Shown: positions 1 through 5,562 of the stretch, piece after piece | Layout of the letters: each line of letters begins with the position of its first letter | How positions within the stretch are numbered: position 1 is the first letter of the stretch | IMG/VR virus record: IMGVR_UViG_3300028027_000125 | Location: 1-37,225 of that record | DNA: 37,225 nucleotides | Direction: 5' to 3' (one strand) | From: a virus | Notes under the pieces: model-generated | The model's database searches: none | Seen by the model: only the letters and a program-made list of their open reading frames with translations | Told to the model about the DNA's origin: nothing | Translations under genes and position numbers: made by a program

Positions 1-14
1 TTTATCGATAGGGG

Positions 15-74
15 GGGTAAACCCTTACTGGTAAACACTACCCTTACGTAGAAACCCTTAAGGGTAAACCCTAC
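15..74. repeat. Four iterated GGTAAACCCTTAC-like repeats
   Basis: Units are at 15-28 (GGGTAAACCCTTAC), 30-47 (GGTAAACACTACCCTTAC), 48-60 (GTAGAAACCCTTA) and 61-74 (AGGGTAAACCCTAC). The last contains the dyad AGGGTAAACCCT, which recurs inverted at 2417-2428. Related dyads lie at 346-361 and 10365-10380. Tandem sites at a divergent control region suggest a regulator array or origin iterons; the sequence does not decide between them. Confidence 0.6.
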
Positions 75-106
75 TGTGGATCCATCCAGTACACCATCTA
101 AATCTA

Positions 107-125
107 AATGAGAATGATTCGCATT
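107..125. promoter_or_regulatory. Fur-box-like palindrome
   Basis: AATGAGAATGATTCGCATT is a 9-1-9 inverted repeat with a single mismatch. It closely fits the 7-1-7 Fur model TGAKAATNATTMKCA. Fur is the host iron repressor, so binding would couple this region to host iron status. Short palindromes arise by chance in 37 kb; the resemblance to the Fur consensus, not the symmetry alone, is the reason for listing it. Confidence 0.4.
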
Positions 126-195
126 CGCATCTTGTCTCACTAGCGCATTGGGTTTGTGTTTGTTGGTGCTCGAAAGGTTTCTCTCACTAGGTTTT

Positions 196-272
196 GTCTA
201 TCGGTCTATCAATGCTTACCTTATCCCTTCCCCTTATGTTCCCTTATGTATTCCCCTTGTCTATCCCTTACA
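196..272 (+). repeat. Pyrimidine-rich short direct repeats
   Basis: GTCTATC occurs at 196-202, 204-210 and 259-265. CCCTTATGTT (231-240) is followed directly by CCCTTATGTA (241-250), with further CCCTT units at 225, 254 and 265. On the other strand the units read ATAAGGG, resembling half of the operator dyads nearby. It may be part of an origin or a regulator array. Confidence 0.4.
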
Positions 273-345
273 TGAAGTGAAGCCCTAGTGCTGGGTTATC
301 CCTTTGTTCTTTTTTCTAATTGTGGCTACAAAATCAAACACAATC

Positions 346-389
346 TAAGGGTTTGTCCCTATGTTTTTTTTACTTTTCATTGCTATACT
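346..389 (+). promoter_or_regulatory. Operator dyad plus extended -10 promoter for the rightward early operon
   Basis: The dyad TAAGGGTTTGTCCCTA (346-361) is followed by an extended -10, TGC-TATACT (381-389; hexamer 384-389). There is no good -35 hexamer. The dyad centre lies 30.5 bp before the -10, about -42 from the expected start, which is where class II activators bind. The spacing matches the leftward promoter at 10330. The first gene starts at 434. Confidence 0.55.
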
Positions 390-433
390 TTCCCTACATT
401 CAATCGGAATGCATCAACTTAAAAGGCGTGAAT

Positions 434-622
434 ATGACGATACAAATTGAAATAAAACGGGTTTACGGCAATGTCGTTGCATACCCTTTATGCGATCAAG
501 CGAAGCTCTTTGCTTCTATTGCTGGGACATCTACTCTCACATCGGCAAATCTCAAACGTATTCAAGCTCTGGGTTATTCCTTTGTTTGCAAAACCTATGA
601 CATTCAAGAGGTGATGGCATGA
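434..622 (+). CDS. Small conserved phage early protein, unknown function
   Basis: This 62-residue protein is the first gene of the rightward early operon. It resembles small early proteins found in many environmental phages (a conserved block IKRVYGN near the start, later IAGTSTLT and LGY), but no function is known to me. There is no signal peptide or membrane segment. The start at 434 was chosen because AAAGGCGTG lies just upstream; a longer reading from 320 would place the promoter and operator inside the gene. The end overlaps the next start (ATGA-type, 619-622). First place behind an operator-bearing promoter suggests an early role, which is inference. Confidence 0.75.
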   Translation: MTIQIEIKRVYGNVVAYPLCDQAKLFASIAGTSTLTSANLKRIQALGYSFVCKTYDIQEVMA

Positions 623-714
623 AAACTGTATTCTTTGAAGCTCTGTTTGGTATTGTGCTGTTTTGTGGTGCTTTGGCTCTCATGCTTGCATACTTTGACG
701 TTTTGCTGCCCTGA
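619..714 (+). CDS. 31-residue single-span membrane protein
   Basis: A tiny ORF starts inside the stop of the preceding gene and encodes 31 residues. After MKTVFFEAL it is almost entirely hydrophobic (FGIVLFCGALALMLAYF), so it should be one transmembrane helix. Only the tight overlap and membrane-like composition support it; no family is recognised. As an early membrane peptide it could act in host takeover or superinfection exclusion, which is speculation. It is followed by a T-rich gap before the clamp-like gene. Confidence 0.6.
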   Translation: MKTVFFEALFGIVLFCGALALMLAYFDVLLP

Positions 715-750
715 TTCTCTTTTCTTTTCTTTTTTTAATAGGTGTACACA

Positions 751-1380
751 ATGAAATTCTCAATTAAACGCAAAGACATCCGTGCAATGTTGCATTTAAC
801 GGCAAAAAAAGACATTCGCTACTATTTGCAAGGCATCAATGTCGTTCGTGACTTTAGAGGCACTTACATCGAAGCAACAAACGGGCACATCATGGGGCGT
901 TTGTTTATCGTTAACACAAGGTCAGACACAAAGCAAAGCGTCATTTTGCCATCTGAGGCACTTCTAAAGCTCAAAGGAACAAAGAAACAATCAGAAGACT
1001 TGCTTTTCTTTTCCGTTGAAGGCTTAGCAGTAGAGTGTATTGACAATGAGTCAACCACCAGATTCTCAGCATGTGACGCAAAGTTTCCTGATACTGATCG
1101 AATCATTCCAATGGATGTAAAGGAAGAGGACATTAAACCTTCTACTTTTAACCCTGATCTTGTTTCTGTTTTTGTAGATGCATCAGAGGAAATCTACGGC
1201 AAACGTCAAATTCCTCAAATTTTGCAAAGGGGAAGTCAGTCAGCACTTGTTGGTTTTCCTCAGATGGACGATCACTTTGTGGGTGTTCTTATGCCTTGCC
1301 GTGAATATGGCAAGCCTGAAGTGCCTTTATGGTGCTTATTGCCCTCTACAAAACCTGTAGAAACCCCTGAAACAGTTTAA
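751..1380 (+). CDS. DNA sliding clamp-like protein (DnaN/beta-clamp-like)
   Basis: This 209-residue protein resembles part of the bacterial beta clamp. KKDIRYYLQGI (about 19-29) matches the DnaN signature in which the conserved text is like QDVRYYLNG, ATNGHIMG (42-49) corresponds to ATDGHRL, and SVILPSEAL follows in the expected place. The beta clamp is about 370 residues with three domains, so this is a shorter form with perhaps two. Clamps tether replicative polymerase; with no polymerase gene in the window it may recruit or compete for host Pol III. The start at 751 has AGGTG six bases upstream; the GTG at 742 overlaps that ribosome site and was rejected. Confidence 0.7.
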   Translation: MKFSIKRKDIRAMLHLTAKKDIRYYLQGINVVRDFRGTYIEATNGHIMGRLFIVNTRSDTKQSVILPSEALLKLKGTKKQSEDLLFFSVEGLAVECIDNESTTRFSACDAKFPDTDRIIPMDVKEEDIKPSTFNPDLVSVFVDASEEIYGKRQIPQILQRGSQSALVGFPQMDDHFVGVLMPCREYGKPEVPLWCLLPSTKPVETPETV

Positions 1381-1395
1381 TTTAAAGGTGTAAAC

Positions 1396-1725
1396 ATGAA
1401 ACGTAACGATAAAACTTCACTTTTTGAGAAATTTCAAGGCGCAGATCTTGAGCGTTTGGCTGATTGTATTACCGCCATTCATAAAGCTGGATTGTCAACT
1501 TCACCTTACACGCAAGCGGGACTGAATGAAAATTCAGGGAATGTCTGGGTTTGGGACGAAGACTGGGTTGGATGTATAGCTTGCTCCATTGGGTTTGACG
1601 TGTTTTGGGTTTACTCATGCCCTGAGTGCGGTGAAGAGTGGGAGTTTAAAGAGTATGCAATGATGGAAAAATATGCATCTCAGTTTAAGAGTCAATGCGG
1701 TCAATGTGAAGAGGTGACGGCATGA
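1396..1725 (+). CDS. Zinc-ribbon-like phage protein, unknown function
   Basis: This 109-residue protein has a helical N-terminal part, a Trp-rich centre (NVWVWDEDWVGC) and a C-terminal pair of cysteine knuckles, CPECGEEW (about 75-82) and CGQC (about 101-104), typical of a zinc ribbon. The spacing suggests one structural zinc site. It belongs to the rightward early operon and its last codons overlap the next start (ATGA at 1722-1725). No function is recognised; nucleic-acid or protein binding is the usual role of such ribbons. Confidence 0.7.
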   Translation: MKRNDKTSLFEKFQGADLERLADCITAIHKAGLSTSPYTQAGLNENSGNVWVWDEDWVGCIACSIGFDVFWVYSCPECGEEWEFKEYAMMEKYASQFKSQCGQCEEVTA

Positions 1726-1964
1726 TAAAGGCAAAAACAAAAGACAAAAGACACCCAAAGATCATTAATGAATGGATGGTTTATGAGGGTTTGAATGATA
1801 TTAATTCAGTTTTTGGTGCTTTAACCACGTTTGAAGCATACTTAAAAAGCCCTGAATTCAATACTTATCATGCTCAAATGGCTCTTGATTGTCTGCGCTC
1901 TACTTTATGCACGGGCACAATGGCAATTGAAAACTGGTGTGAATTAGAGGATGTAAAACCATGA
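1722..1964 (+). CDS. Small early protein, unknown function
   Basis: An 80-residue protein, basic at the start (MIKAKTKDKRHPK) and mainly helical afterwards, with no signal or membrane segment. I do not recognise the family. It is coupled to both neighbours by ATGA overlaps (1722-1725 and 1961-1964), which is the main evidence that it is translated. Confidence 0.65.
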   Translation: MIKAKTKDKRHPKIINEWMVYEGLNDINSVFGALTTFEAYLKSPEFNTYHAQMALDCLRSTLCTGTMAIENWCELEDVKP

Positions 1965-2137
1965 AAATCGGCAGCATCATTGCTTATGATTGTGACCCAG
2001 CCAAATTAGGCGAAGTTATCAAAATTTCAGTTTGCACAATAAACTGTAAAACCTTTTTGACAATCAAACCATTTGATAACTCTGAATGGGTTTACAAATA
2101 TAAATGCGAGGTTTGGCTGCTAGCAGATAACCTTTAA
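1961..2137 (+). CDS. 58-residue small early protein, unknown function
   Basis: A short ORF starts inside the stop of the preceding gene (ATGA). Alternating hydrophobic residues and a Trp/Tyr-rich end (SEWVYKYKCEVWLL) suggest a small beta-barrel like those of SH3-like or KOW folds, though this is only by eye. It is the last gene of the early operon: a rho-independent terminator begins 16 bases after its stop. Confidence 0.65.
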   Translation: MKIGSIIAYDCDPAKLGEVIKISVCTINCKTFLTIKPFDNSEWVYKYKCEVWLLADNL

Positions 2138-2153
2138 AGCACTTCTAAAAATT

Positions 2154-2180
2154 CCCTGACGTAAAAATCAGGGTTTTTTT
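2154..2180 (+). terminator. Rho-independent terminator of the rightward early operon
   Basis: CCCTGA (2154-2159) pairs with TCAGGG (2168-2173) around an eight-base loop, followed by seven T (2174-2180). It sits directly after the last early gene. Confidence 0.85.
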
Positions 2181-2193
2181 GAAAGTGTTTGCG

Positions 2194-2209
2194 AAGTGAG
2201 CGCTCACTT
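2194..2209. promoter_or_regulatory. Operator-like palindrome 1 (perfect)
   Basis: AAGTGAGCGCTCACTT is a perfect 16-bp inverted repeat. Two diverged copies follow at 2362-2377 and 2391-2406, giving the shared form AAGTGAGYRCTMACT. No further copy was noticed elsewhere in the window. Confidence 0.55.
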
Positions 2210-2361
2210 TCCCAAGATCGATTTAAAAGCCCTAGAATCGGTTTTTGTGGTTTTAAGCATAGTAGATATACCCTAGGCAAAAAAAAGGCTCTAAGCGGGT
2301 TTTAATGGCCTTCTAGGTGTATTCTGGAATTGTGTCTCATGCGCTGTTTTATCTTCTAGCG

Positions 2362-2406
2362 AAGTGAGTACTAACTGACATAATTTTGGGAAGTGAGTGC
2401 TAACTT
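2362..2406. promoter_or_regulatory. Operator-like palindromes 2 and 3
   Basis: AAGTGAGTACTAACTG (2362-2377) and AAGTGAGTGCTAACTT (2391-2406) are imperfect copies of the palindrome at 2194-2209. Their starts are 29 bp apart, close to three helical turns, which would allow cooperative binding of dimers on one DNA face. Confidence 0.55.
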
Positions 2407-2414
2407 ACAAAAAC

Positions 2415-2430
2415 TAAGGGTTTACCCTAA
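2415..2430. promoter_or_regulatory. AGGGTTTACCCT dyad
   Basis: TAAGGGTTTACCCTAA is nearly symmetric and contains the inverse complement of the dyad at 61-72. Unlike the copies at 346 and 10365, no -10 hexamer was found about 30 bp away on either strand. Confidence 0.45.
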
Positions 2431-2521
2431 TAAATGATGTTTTACAAAAAAGTGCCATTTACTATTTACAAACTCAAGTTAACCAATTTTTAGAAACTCA
2501 AAGTTTTTGAAACTTTTGAAA

Positions 2522-2806
2522 TTAGAAATCATTTTCATTTTGAGATTGATTTTCAAATAATCTTTTAATGGTAATATTTAGAGCCTCGATTTCGTCCATT
2601 TTCTTAATATGCCACATTCTCTTTTGACCATGCCATCCTAATATGGAATTGGTATGGCAGTCTGGACATAATGCTATACAGGTATATTGAAGACCTTGCT
2701 TGTAATGATGGGCTTCAGATGGTCCTGATTTATCACATACTGAACAAGGAAGCATCTTTACTCTAGCAAGATGTAATCTTTCCTTGGCGTTCAGTTTGTT
2801 GTTCAT
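2522..2806 (-). CDS. Small HNH-type / Cys-His zinc protein
   Basis: This 94-residue protein has CSVCDKSGPSEAHH (C21, C24, H33, H34) followed by C43, C47, CPDCH (C47-C50-H51) and a conserved-looking GWHGQKRMW block. This is the layout of small phage HNH nucleases of the Ref/YbcO/NinG kind, which fold around a Cys4 zinc site with a His-metal catalytic centre. It is the last gene of the leftward operon and its start overlaps the stop of the upstream HNH-like gene (ATGA, 2803-2806). A recombination-associated nuclease is the best guess; the exact subfamily is not certain. Confidence 0.7.
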   Translation of the reverse strand: MNNKLNAKERLHLARVKMLPCSVCDKSGPSEAHHYKQGLQYTCIALCPDCHTNSILGWHGQKRMWHIKKMDEIEALNITIKRLFENQSQNENDF

Positions 2807-3264
2807 TGGGTTGCCCTGACTTTATTGTTTGGCCTTGGATCTAAACCAAGTGCTTGCCGATCAGTCCATCCATGTTTTTTAACTCTAGCCCAAATAGTCT
2901 GCATCTTTATTGGGTAACGTCTTGCAGCTTCAGCTAAATGTATTTTTTCATTGCCAATATCCAAAACCATGTTATTAGTTTTGTTTGCGGCCTGTTCCAT
3001 TGTAGTAGCCCATCTACAGTTTGACTTTTCATAGTCCCCATTTGTGTCAATTCTGTCTAAACTCGTTCCGTCTGGAACATCCCCCATGTCTCTATAGAAG
3101 TTTTCGAATGATTGCCATTCATCACATACTTTCACGCCTTTACCGCCATAATATTTGTATCTAGAAGCTTTTGTATTAACGCATCTATCTTTCATATTTG
3201 CCCATGCTTTATAAGCTTTTGTTCTTATTTGTGGTTTACCACTTTGTCCATGAGTTTTTTTCAT
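2803..3264 (-). CDS. HNH-like endonuclease of phage type with C-terminal helix-turn-helix
   Basis: This 153-residue protein contains AYKAWANMKDRC, KYYGGKGVKVCDEW and SLDRIDTNGDYEKSNCRWAT (68-87), a signature seen in many phage proteins related to HNH homing nucleases. The C-terminal part (LAEAARRYPIKMQTIWARV) looks like a NUMOD1-like helix-turn-helix that would bind DNA. GAGGTG lies six bases before the ATG. It could be a selfish homing enzyme or a packaging/recombination nuclease. A palindromic element (3299-3356) lies just upstream in its probable leader. Confidence 0.65.
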   Translation of the reverse strand: MKKTHGQSGKPQIRTKAYKAWANMKDRCVNTKASRYKYYGGKGVKVCDEWQSFENFYRDMGDVPDGTSLDRIDTNGDYEKSNCRWATTMEQAANKTNNMVLDIGNEKIHLAEAARRYPIKMQTIWARVKKHGWTDRQALGLDPRPNNKVRATQ

Positions 3265-3298
3265 ATCGCACCTCGTTATTGGTGGAAGCGTTACAGGA

Positions 3299-3356
3299 AG
3301 ATACTGACAGGGCGGTAACGAATCGCCTTTTCCTCCGCTAAGAGTAGTCAGTATCT
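3299..3356 (-). ncRNA. Candidate structured RNA or DNA element with a perfect 10-bp outer stem
   Basis: AGATACTGAC (3299-3308) pairs perfectly with GTCAGTATCT (3347-3356) across a 38-base loop. Inside, GGCG (3311-3314) can pair with CGCC (3324-3327), and GCGG (3312-3315) alternatively with CCGC (3335-3338). The element fills most of the gap between two leftward genes, starting a few bases after one stop. There is no T-run, so it is not a simple terminator. It could be a leader structure of the HNH gene, an RNA processing signal or a homing target. No known RNA family is recognised. Confidence 0.4.
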
Positions 3357-3360
3357 AATT

Positions 3361-3693
3361 TTAACTTAAATTTCTAATTTCAGCTCGTTTTGTGTATTCG
3401 TTAACTTTCCACACTTCTACCCTTGCTTGGGCAGCAGTCATCAACCAACGATACTTCTCTTCTTTCTCCACGGCAGCTCTGATACCTTCTAGGATTTCTA
3501 TGTACTCTTCGTGGGCATAAGCAAAGGTTTCCTGCTTTCCAAGAACTTCAGTCCCTGCCTGGCTCATCAGGTGAGCCTTCTTTGACTTGCGGAACTCCTC
3601 CAAGTACAGGCGATCCGCTTTCGCTTTTGCGTACAAGGGTGCGGTATCGATCAAATACTGAATTGCTTTGCTTGGGTCTATCTGGCTCTCCAT
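3361..3693 (-). CDS. Conserved phage protein, unknown function
   Basis: A 110-residue, strongly helical and charged protein. The text YAKAKADRLYLEEFRKSKKA (about 21-40) and later YAHEEYIEILEGIRAAVE belong to a common family in phages of Gram-negative hosts, without an assigned role as far as I know. GGAG lies eight bases before the ATG at 3693, supporting this start. Its first 146 bases overlap the end of the upstream DNA-binding gene in another frame. Confidence 0.75.
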   Translation of the reverse strand: MESQIDPSKAIQYLIDTAPLYAKAKADRLYLEEFRKSKKAHLMSQAGTEVLGKQETFAYAHEEYIEILEGIRAAVEKEEKYRWLMTAAQARVEVWKVNEYTKRAEIRNLS

Positions 3694-3868
3694 GTATCAA
3701 TCTCCAATGTTTTTCTGCTAAACGTCTGATACCTTCGGACAAAGAACCATTCCCTGCCAAGGTCAATGCCTGTTCATGGATAGGCGCTACCCTTGCTCGG
3801 ATAGTCCTACCCTCTTCGCTGATCTTCTTTCGACCAGCGCCCTTTCTGGAGCCGCCACGTTGTTTCAT
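3548..3868 (-). CDS. Small basic DNA-binding-like protein (KGAGRKK motif)
   Basis: The 106-residue protein opens with MKQRGGSRKGAGRKK, a motif found in many small phage and mobile-element proteins and resembling an AT-hook arm. ISEEGRTIRARVAPIHEQAL and LSEGIRRLAEKHW then suggest a short ribbon-helix-helix-like or helical DNA-binding unit. The C-terminal third overlaps the next gene and is low in predicted structure. No ribosome site precedes the ATG; a TATAAT hexamer ends seven bases upstream, so the mRNA may be leaderless. A regulator is a reasonable guess. Confidence 0.65.
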   Translation of the reverse strand: MKQRGGSRKGAGRKKISEEGRTIRARVAPIHEQALTLAGNGSLSEGIRRLAEKHWRLIHGEPDRPKQSNSVFDRYRTLVRKSESGSPVLGGVPQVKEGSPDEPGRD

Positions 3869-3875
3869 GGCTTGA

Positions 3876-3923
3876 ATTATATGCTACAGAATCAAATTCT
3901 TTGTAGTACAAACCTTATGGTTT
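3876..3923 (-). promoter_or_regulatory. Leftward promoter with perfect -10 and partial operator
   Basis: On the minus strand TATAAT occupies 3881-3876, seven bases before the ATG at 3868; the -35 is poor. GGTTTGTAC (3914-3906), part of the recurrent dyad, lies about 29.5 bp further upstream, and AAACCTTATGGTTT (3910-3923) is a perfect arm-loop-arm dyad over it. The site lies inside the end of the methyltransferase gene. Confidence 0.5.
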
Positions 3924-4401
3924 CGCCATCATCCTCTTGGAAAACAACCTCAAAGTCTGCTTTGTAGATGTTCCTGAAGTCGGACATTGGGGTCTTACCT
4001 ACTTGTTTTTTATACTCATTCTGGGATAGAAACACCAATTGCTCCAGTTGGATAATCCTTGTGTGGCTTGGATCACCATAAGCCCAGACTGAGTTTCTGG
4101 ATGGACAAGTCGCAAAAAAGTATCCATTAGGTTTAAGTAGTCTCCAGAACTCTGAAAACTGAGCAAAGAATAGTTTGTAGTCACCCTGTTGACCAAGATG
4201 CTCTAGCACCTCATAAGCATGGATTTCGTCAAACTCTTGGTCTGGGAATGGCAGCGGAAGCTCCATCAGATCCCACACAACATCAGGTTTATGGTCCTCG
4301 TTGTAGTCCAAAGTGGTCAGGTTTGACCAATCTTTAGTGCCATCAGAGGCCAATCTTTTGTTGTGATTTGAACCACAACCAATTAAAAGTTCTTTTTTCA
4401 T
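3892..4401 (-). CDS. Class I SAM-dependent methyltransferase
   Basis: The 169-residue protein shows the Rossmann methyltransferase signatures: LLIGCGSNHNKR (5-16, the glycine loop), VVWDLMELPLPF, then FDEIHAYEVLEHL (about 57-69, the motif IV region) and LLKPNGYFFATCP (post-motif). It looks like the Methyltransf_11 type. The substrate cannot be told: there is no DPPY or other DNA-methylase motif, so a small molecule, lipid or protein is as likely as DNA. The start overlaps the upstream stop (ATGA, 4398-4401). Confidence 0.8.
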   Translation of the reverse strand: MKKELLIGCGSNHNKRLASDGTKDWSNLTTLDYNEDHKPDVVWDLMELPLPFPDQEFDEIHAYEVLEHLGQQGDYKLFFAQFSEFWRLLKPNGYFFATCPSRNSVWAYGDPSHTRIIQLEQLVFLSQNEYKKQVGKTPMSDFRNIYKADFEVVFQEDDGETIRFVLQRI

Positions 4402-4853
4402 TCTATTTCTACTACCTTATCGCCATTAGATTTAATGTAATTCTTTGTTTTCTGGATGTATTTCTCAAACTCAGACCTGGAAATACTTCCTTGTTGCAGA
4501 TCTGCATACTCAATCAGATCCCTAATGGACTTGATGCCTTGTCCATCCAAACCCATTTGCTTTGTATCTTGGAAGCGTACAGCGGCTTTGTGGAGGCTTT
4601 CTTGTGCTTTCTCACAGATAGGTAGCACTTCAGGACCCACCCCACTTTTTCCCATCATTTCACTGAGATTAAGCACATCAACCAAAACTCTCCAATCATG
4701 GATAGTGCCTTGGCCTTTGGTCATAGCTTCTAGTGCGGAGTACTCAAGGAGTCTGAGTTTGTCTAGCTTGTCCCTCTGGGTTACTGATGCTCCGATTATC
4801 CCGTGCTGAATGGGATTGATCAGATTCCACATCTTGCGCTTCGTTCTTTTTCT
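4398..4853 (-). CDS. Conserved phage protein, unknown function
   Basis: With the start taken at 4853 the product is 151 residues, opening MRKRTKRKMWNLINPIQHG, a pattern I associate with a common family of small phage early proteins with a basic start and a NP-I-x-H/Y motif. The rest is helical. A longer reading from 4877 adds eight residues but has no ribosome site. The 5' end overlaps the preceding gene by 110 bases in a different frame. No function is known. Confidence 0.65.
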   Translation of the reverse strand, partial: RKRTKRKMWNLINPIQHGIIGASVTQRDKLDKLRLLEYSALEAMTKGQGTIHDWRVLVDVLNLSEMMGKSGVGPEVLPICEKAQESLHKAAVRFQDTKQMGLDGQGIKSIRDLIEYADLQQGSISRSEFEKYIQKTKNYIKSNGDKVVEIE

Positions 4854-4941
4854 CATTGTCTCTGCCGAAAATGGCATCCCATCTGTTTGCGTATTCTTGA
4901 TTACTTACTGAAAACGGCCTTTGAGTTGACCCTTTGCTCAT
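4744..4941 (-). CDS. Small phage protein (MSKGSTQRPFSV type)
   Basis: A 65-residue protein whose first part, MSKGSTQRPFSVSNQEYANR followed by WDAIFGRD, resembles a short conserved phage protein often near 30 residues. Here the frame continues for another 38 hydrophilic residues that overlap the next gene in another frame, so the C-terminal half may be a recent extension. The start overlaps the upstream stop (ATGA, 4938-4941), which supports translation. Confidence 0.6.
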   Translation of the reverse strand: MSKGSTQRPFSVSNQEYANRWDAIFGRDNEKKNEAQDVESDQSHSARDNRSISNPEGQARQTQTP

Positions 4942-5189
4942 TTTTTCATACCCCTTACGAAAGCAGCAAAACTCTGTGCAGTATCACCAAATGACTTCAT
5001 TAAAGTGAACTCATGGGCTACCTCATCTAGAGTCTGGTTGCGTACAGGACAGTTCCTTCCTTGGGTACAGTCATAAGTGCAACAGTCCATTCCACTAGAT
5101 TTGTTTGCTCTCAATATCTGCTTTCCAAGGTTACTGTTTTGTTCAACCATGTTGAAGGCTTCATCTTCCTCTTTTGTCCATTCAGTCAT
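4938..5189 (-). CDS. Small cysteine-containing phage protein, unknown function
   Basis: This 83-residue protein has an acidic start and a central cluster of cysteines, MDCCTYDCTQGRNCPVR (about 34-50), that could hold a zinc ion or form disulfides. The flanks are helical. It overlaps its upstream neighbour by eight bases and its downstream neighbour by four, the pattern of translational coupling. The family is not recognised. Confidence 0.65.
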   Translation of the reverse strand: MTEWTKEEDEAFNMVEQNSNLGKQILRANKSSGMDCCTYDCTQGRNCPVRNQTLDEVAHEFTLMKSFGDTAQSFAAFVRGMKK

Positions 5190-5562
5190 TCTTGCTCCTT
5201 AGTTTGGCTTCAATGGCTCGGGTTATGTTTACTGTCCTCAAACCTGCAACCATGTACGCATTGCCGTTGTCCACCGCTACGCTGTTTGCAATAAATATTT
5301 GGTGAATCTCCTCATCCGTCAGCGGCTTGCGCTGTGGTGGGGTGGTGTAGACGGGTTCATAGCCATCGTCAGGCTCACTTAGCAAGTCATAGATGTTTCC
5401 TTTGGCGCTTCGTTTTATCCACGCCACAGGCTCATCCTTCGCTTCTAGTGCGGCTTTAATTCCGTTGATGGCTCGTTTTCTGGTGCATTTGCAATCGTCA
5501 GCGCAGATGTCTGACATTTCCAACGCCTCCAATGCAAGGCGTAATGCTTCTGTTTGTGTCAT
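5182..5562 (-). CDS. Phage early protein with MTQTEALRLALEALE start
   Basis: This 126-residue protein begins with MTQTEALRLALEALE, a recurring N-terminal helix in phage early proteins, followed by a Cys pair region (ICADDCKCTRKR) and a segment EPVAWIKR...YTTPPQR commonly seen in tailed-phage hypothetical proteins. No enzymatic motif is visible. The DNA for its first codons is duplicated at the start of the upstream lipoprotein gene (5699-5732). Its start overlaps that gene's stop (ATGA, 5559-5562). Confidence 0.7.
   Translation of the reverse strand: MTQTEALRLALEALEMSDICADDCKCTRKRAINGIKAALEAKDEPVAWIKRSAKGNIYDLLSEPDDGYEPVYTTPPQRKPLTDEEIHQIFIANSVAVDNGNAYMVAGLRTVNITRAIEAKLRSKND
5529..5562 (-). 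repeat. Gene-start repeat, copy 1
   Basis: These 34 bases are the first codons of the 5182-5562 gene. They match 5699-5732 at 31 of 34 positions by eye, including 22 identical bases in a row (5529-5550 and 5699-5720). Confidence 0.85.

Larger units (their letters stand above)
1..433. other. Gene-free control region upstream of the rightward early operon
   Basis: No convincing gene is seen here. An open frame starting at 320 runs into the first gene, but its first 38 codons lack a ribosome site and contain the operator and promoter, so the real start is placed at 434. The stretch holds four AAACCCTTA-like repeats (15-74), a Fur-box-like palindrome (107-125), pyrimidine-rich tandem repeats (196-272), a dyad (346-361) and an extended -10 promoter (381-389). 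If the genome is circular this is also the region upstream of terS, making it a divergent control region of about 460 bp and a candidate replication origin. The origin role is inference. Confidence 0.6.
2181..2521. other. Gene-free convergent region with operator-like palindromes
   Basis: Both strands were read for small ORFs; none longer than about 18 codons was found. The region is AT-rich and separates the end of the rightward early operon from the end of the leftward operon. It contains three related palindromes (2194-2209, 2362-2377, 2391-2406) and the dyad TAAGGGTTTACCCTAA (2415-2430). A weak AT-only hairpin (2501-2517) precedes the leftward stop. Operators between two converging operons are unexpected, so an unseen promoter, small RNA or replication origin is plausible. 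Confidence 0.55.

Noticed and set aside
320-433. N-terminal extension of the first rightward gene
   Set aside because: It has no ribosome site and contains the operator and -10 promoter; 434 has a suitable upstream sequence.
2500-2519. AT-rich hairpin near the leftward operon end as a terminator
   Set aside because: AAAGTTT/AAACTTT around TTG is only A-T pairs and has no proper T-run in the leftward direction.
3582-3875. Rightward ORF opposite the KGAGRKK and 110-residue genes
   Set aside because: It lies antisense to two better supported genes and lacks a ribosome site.
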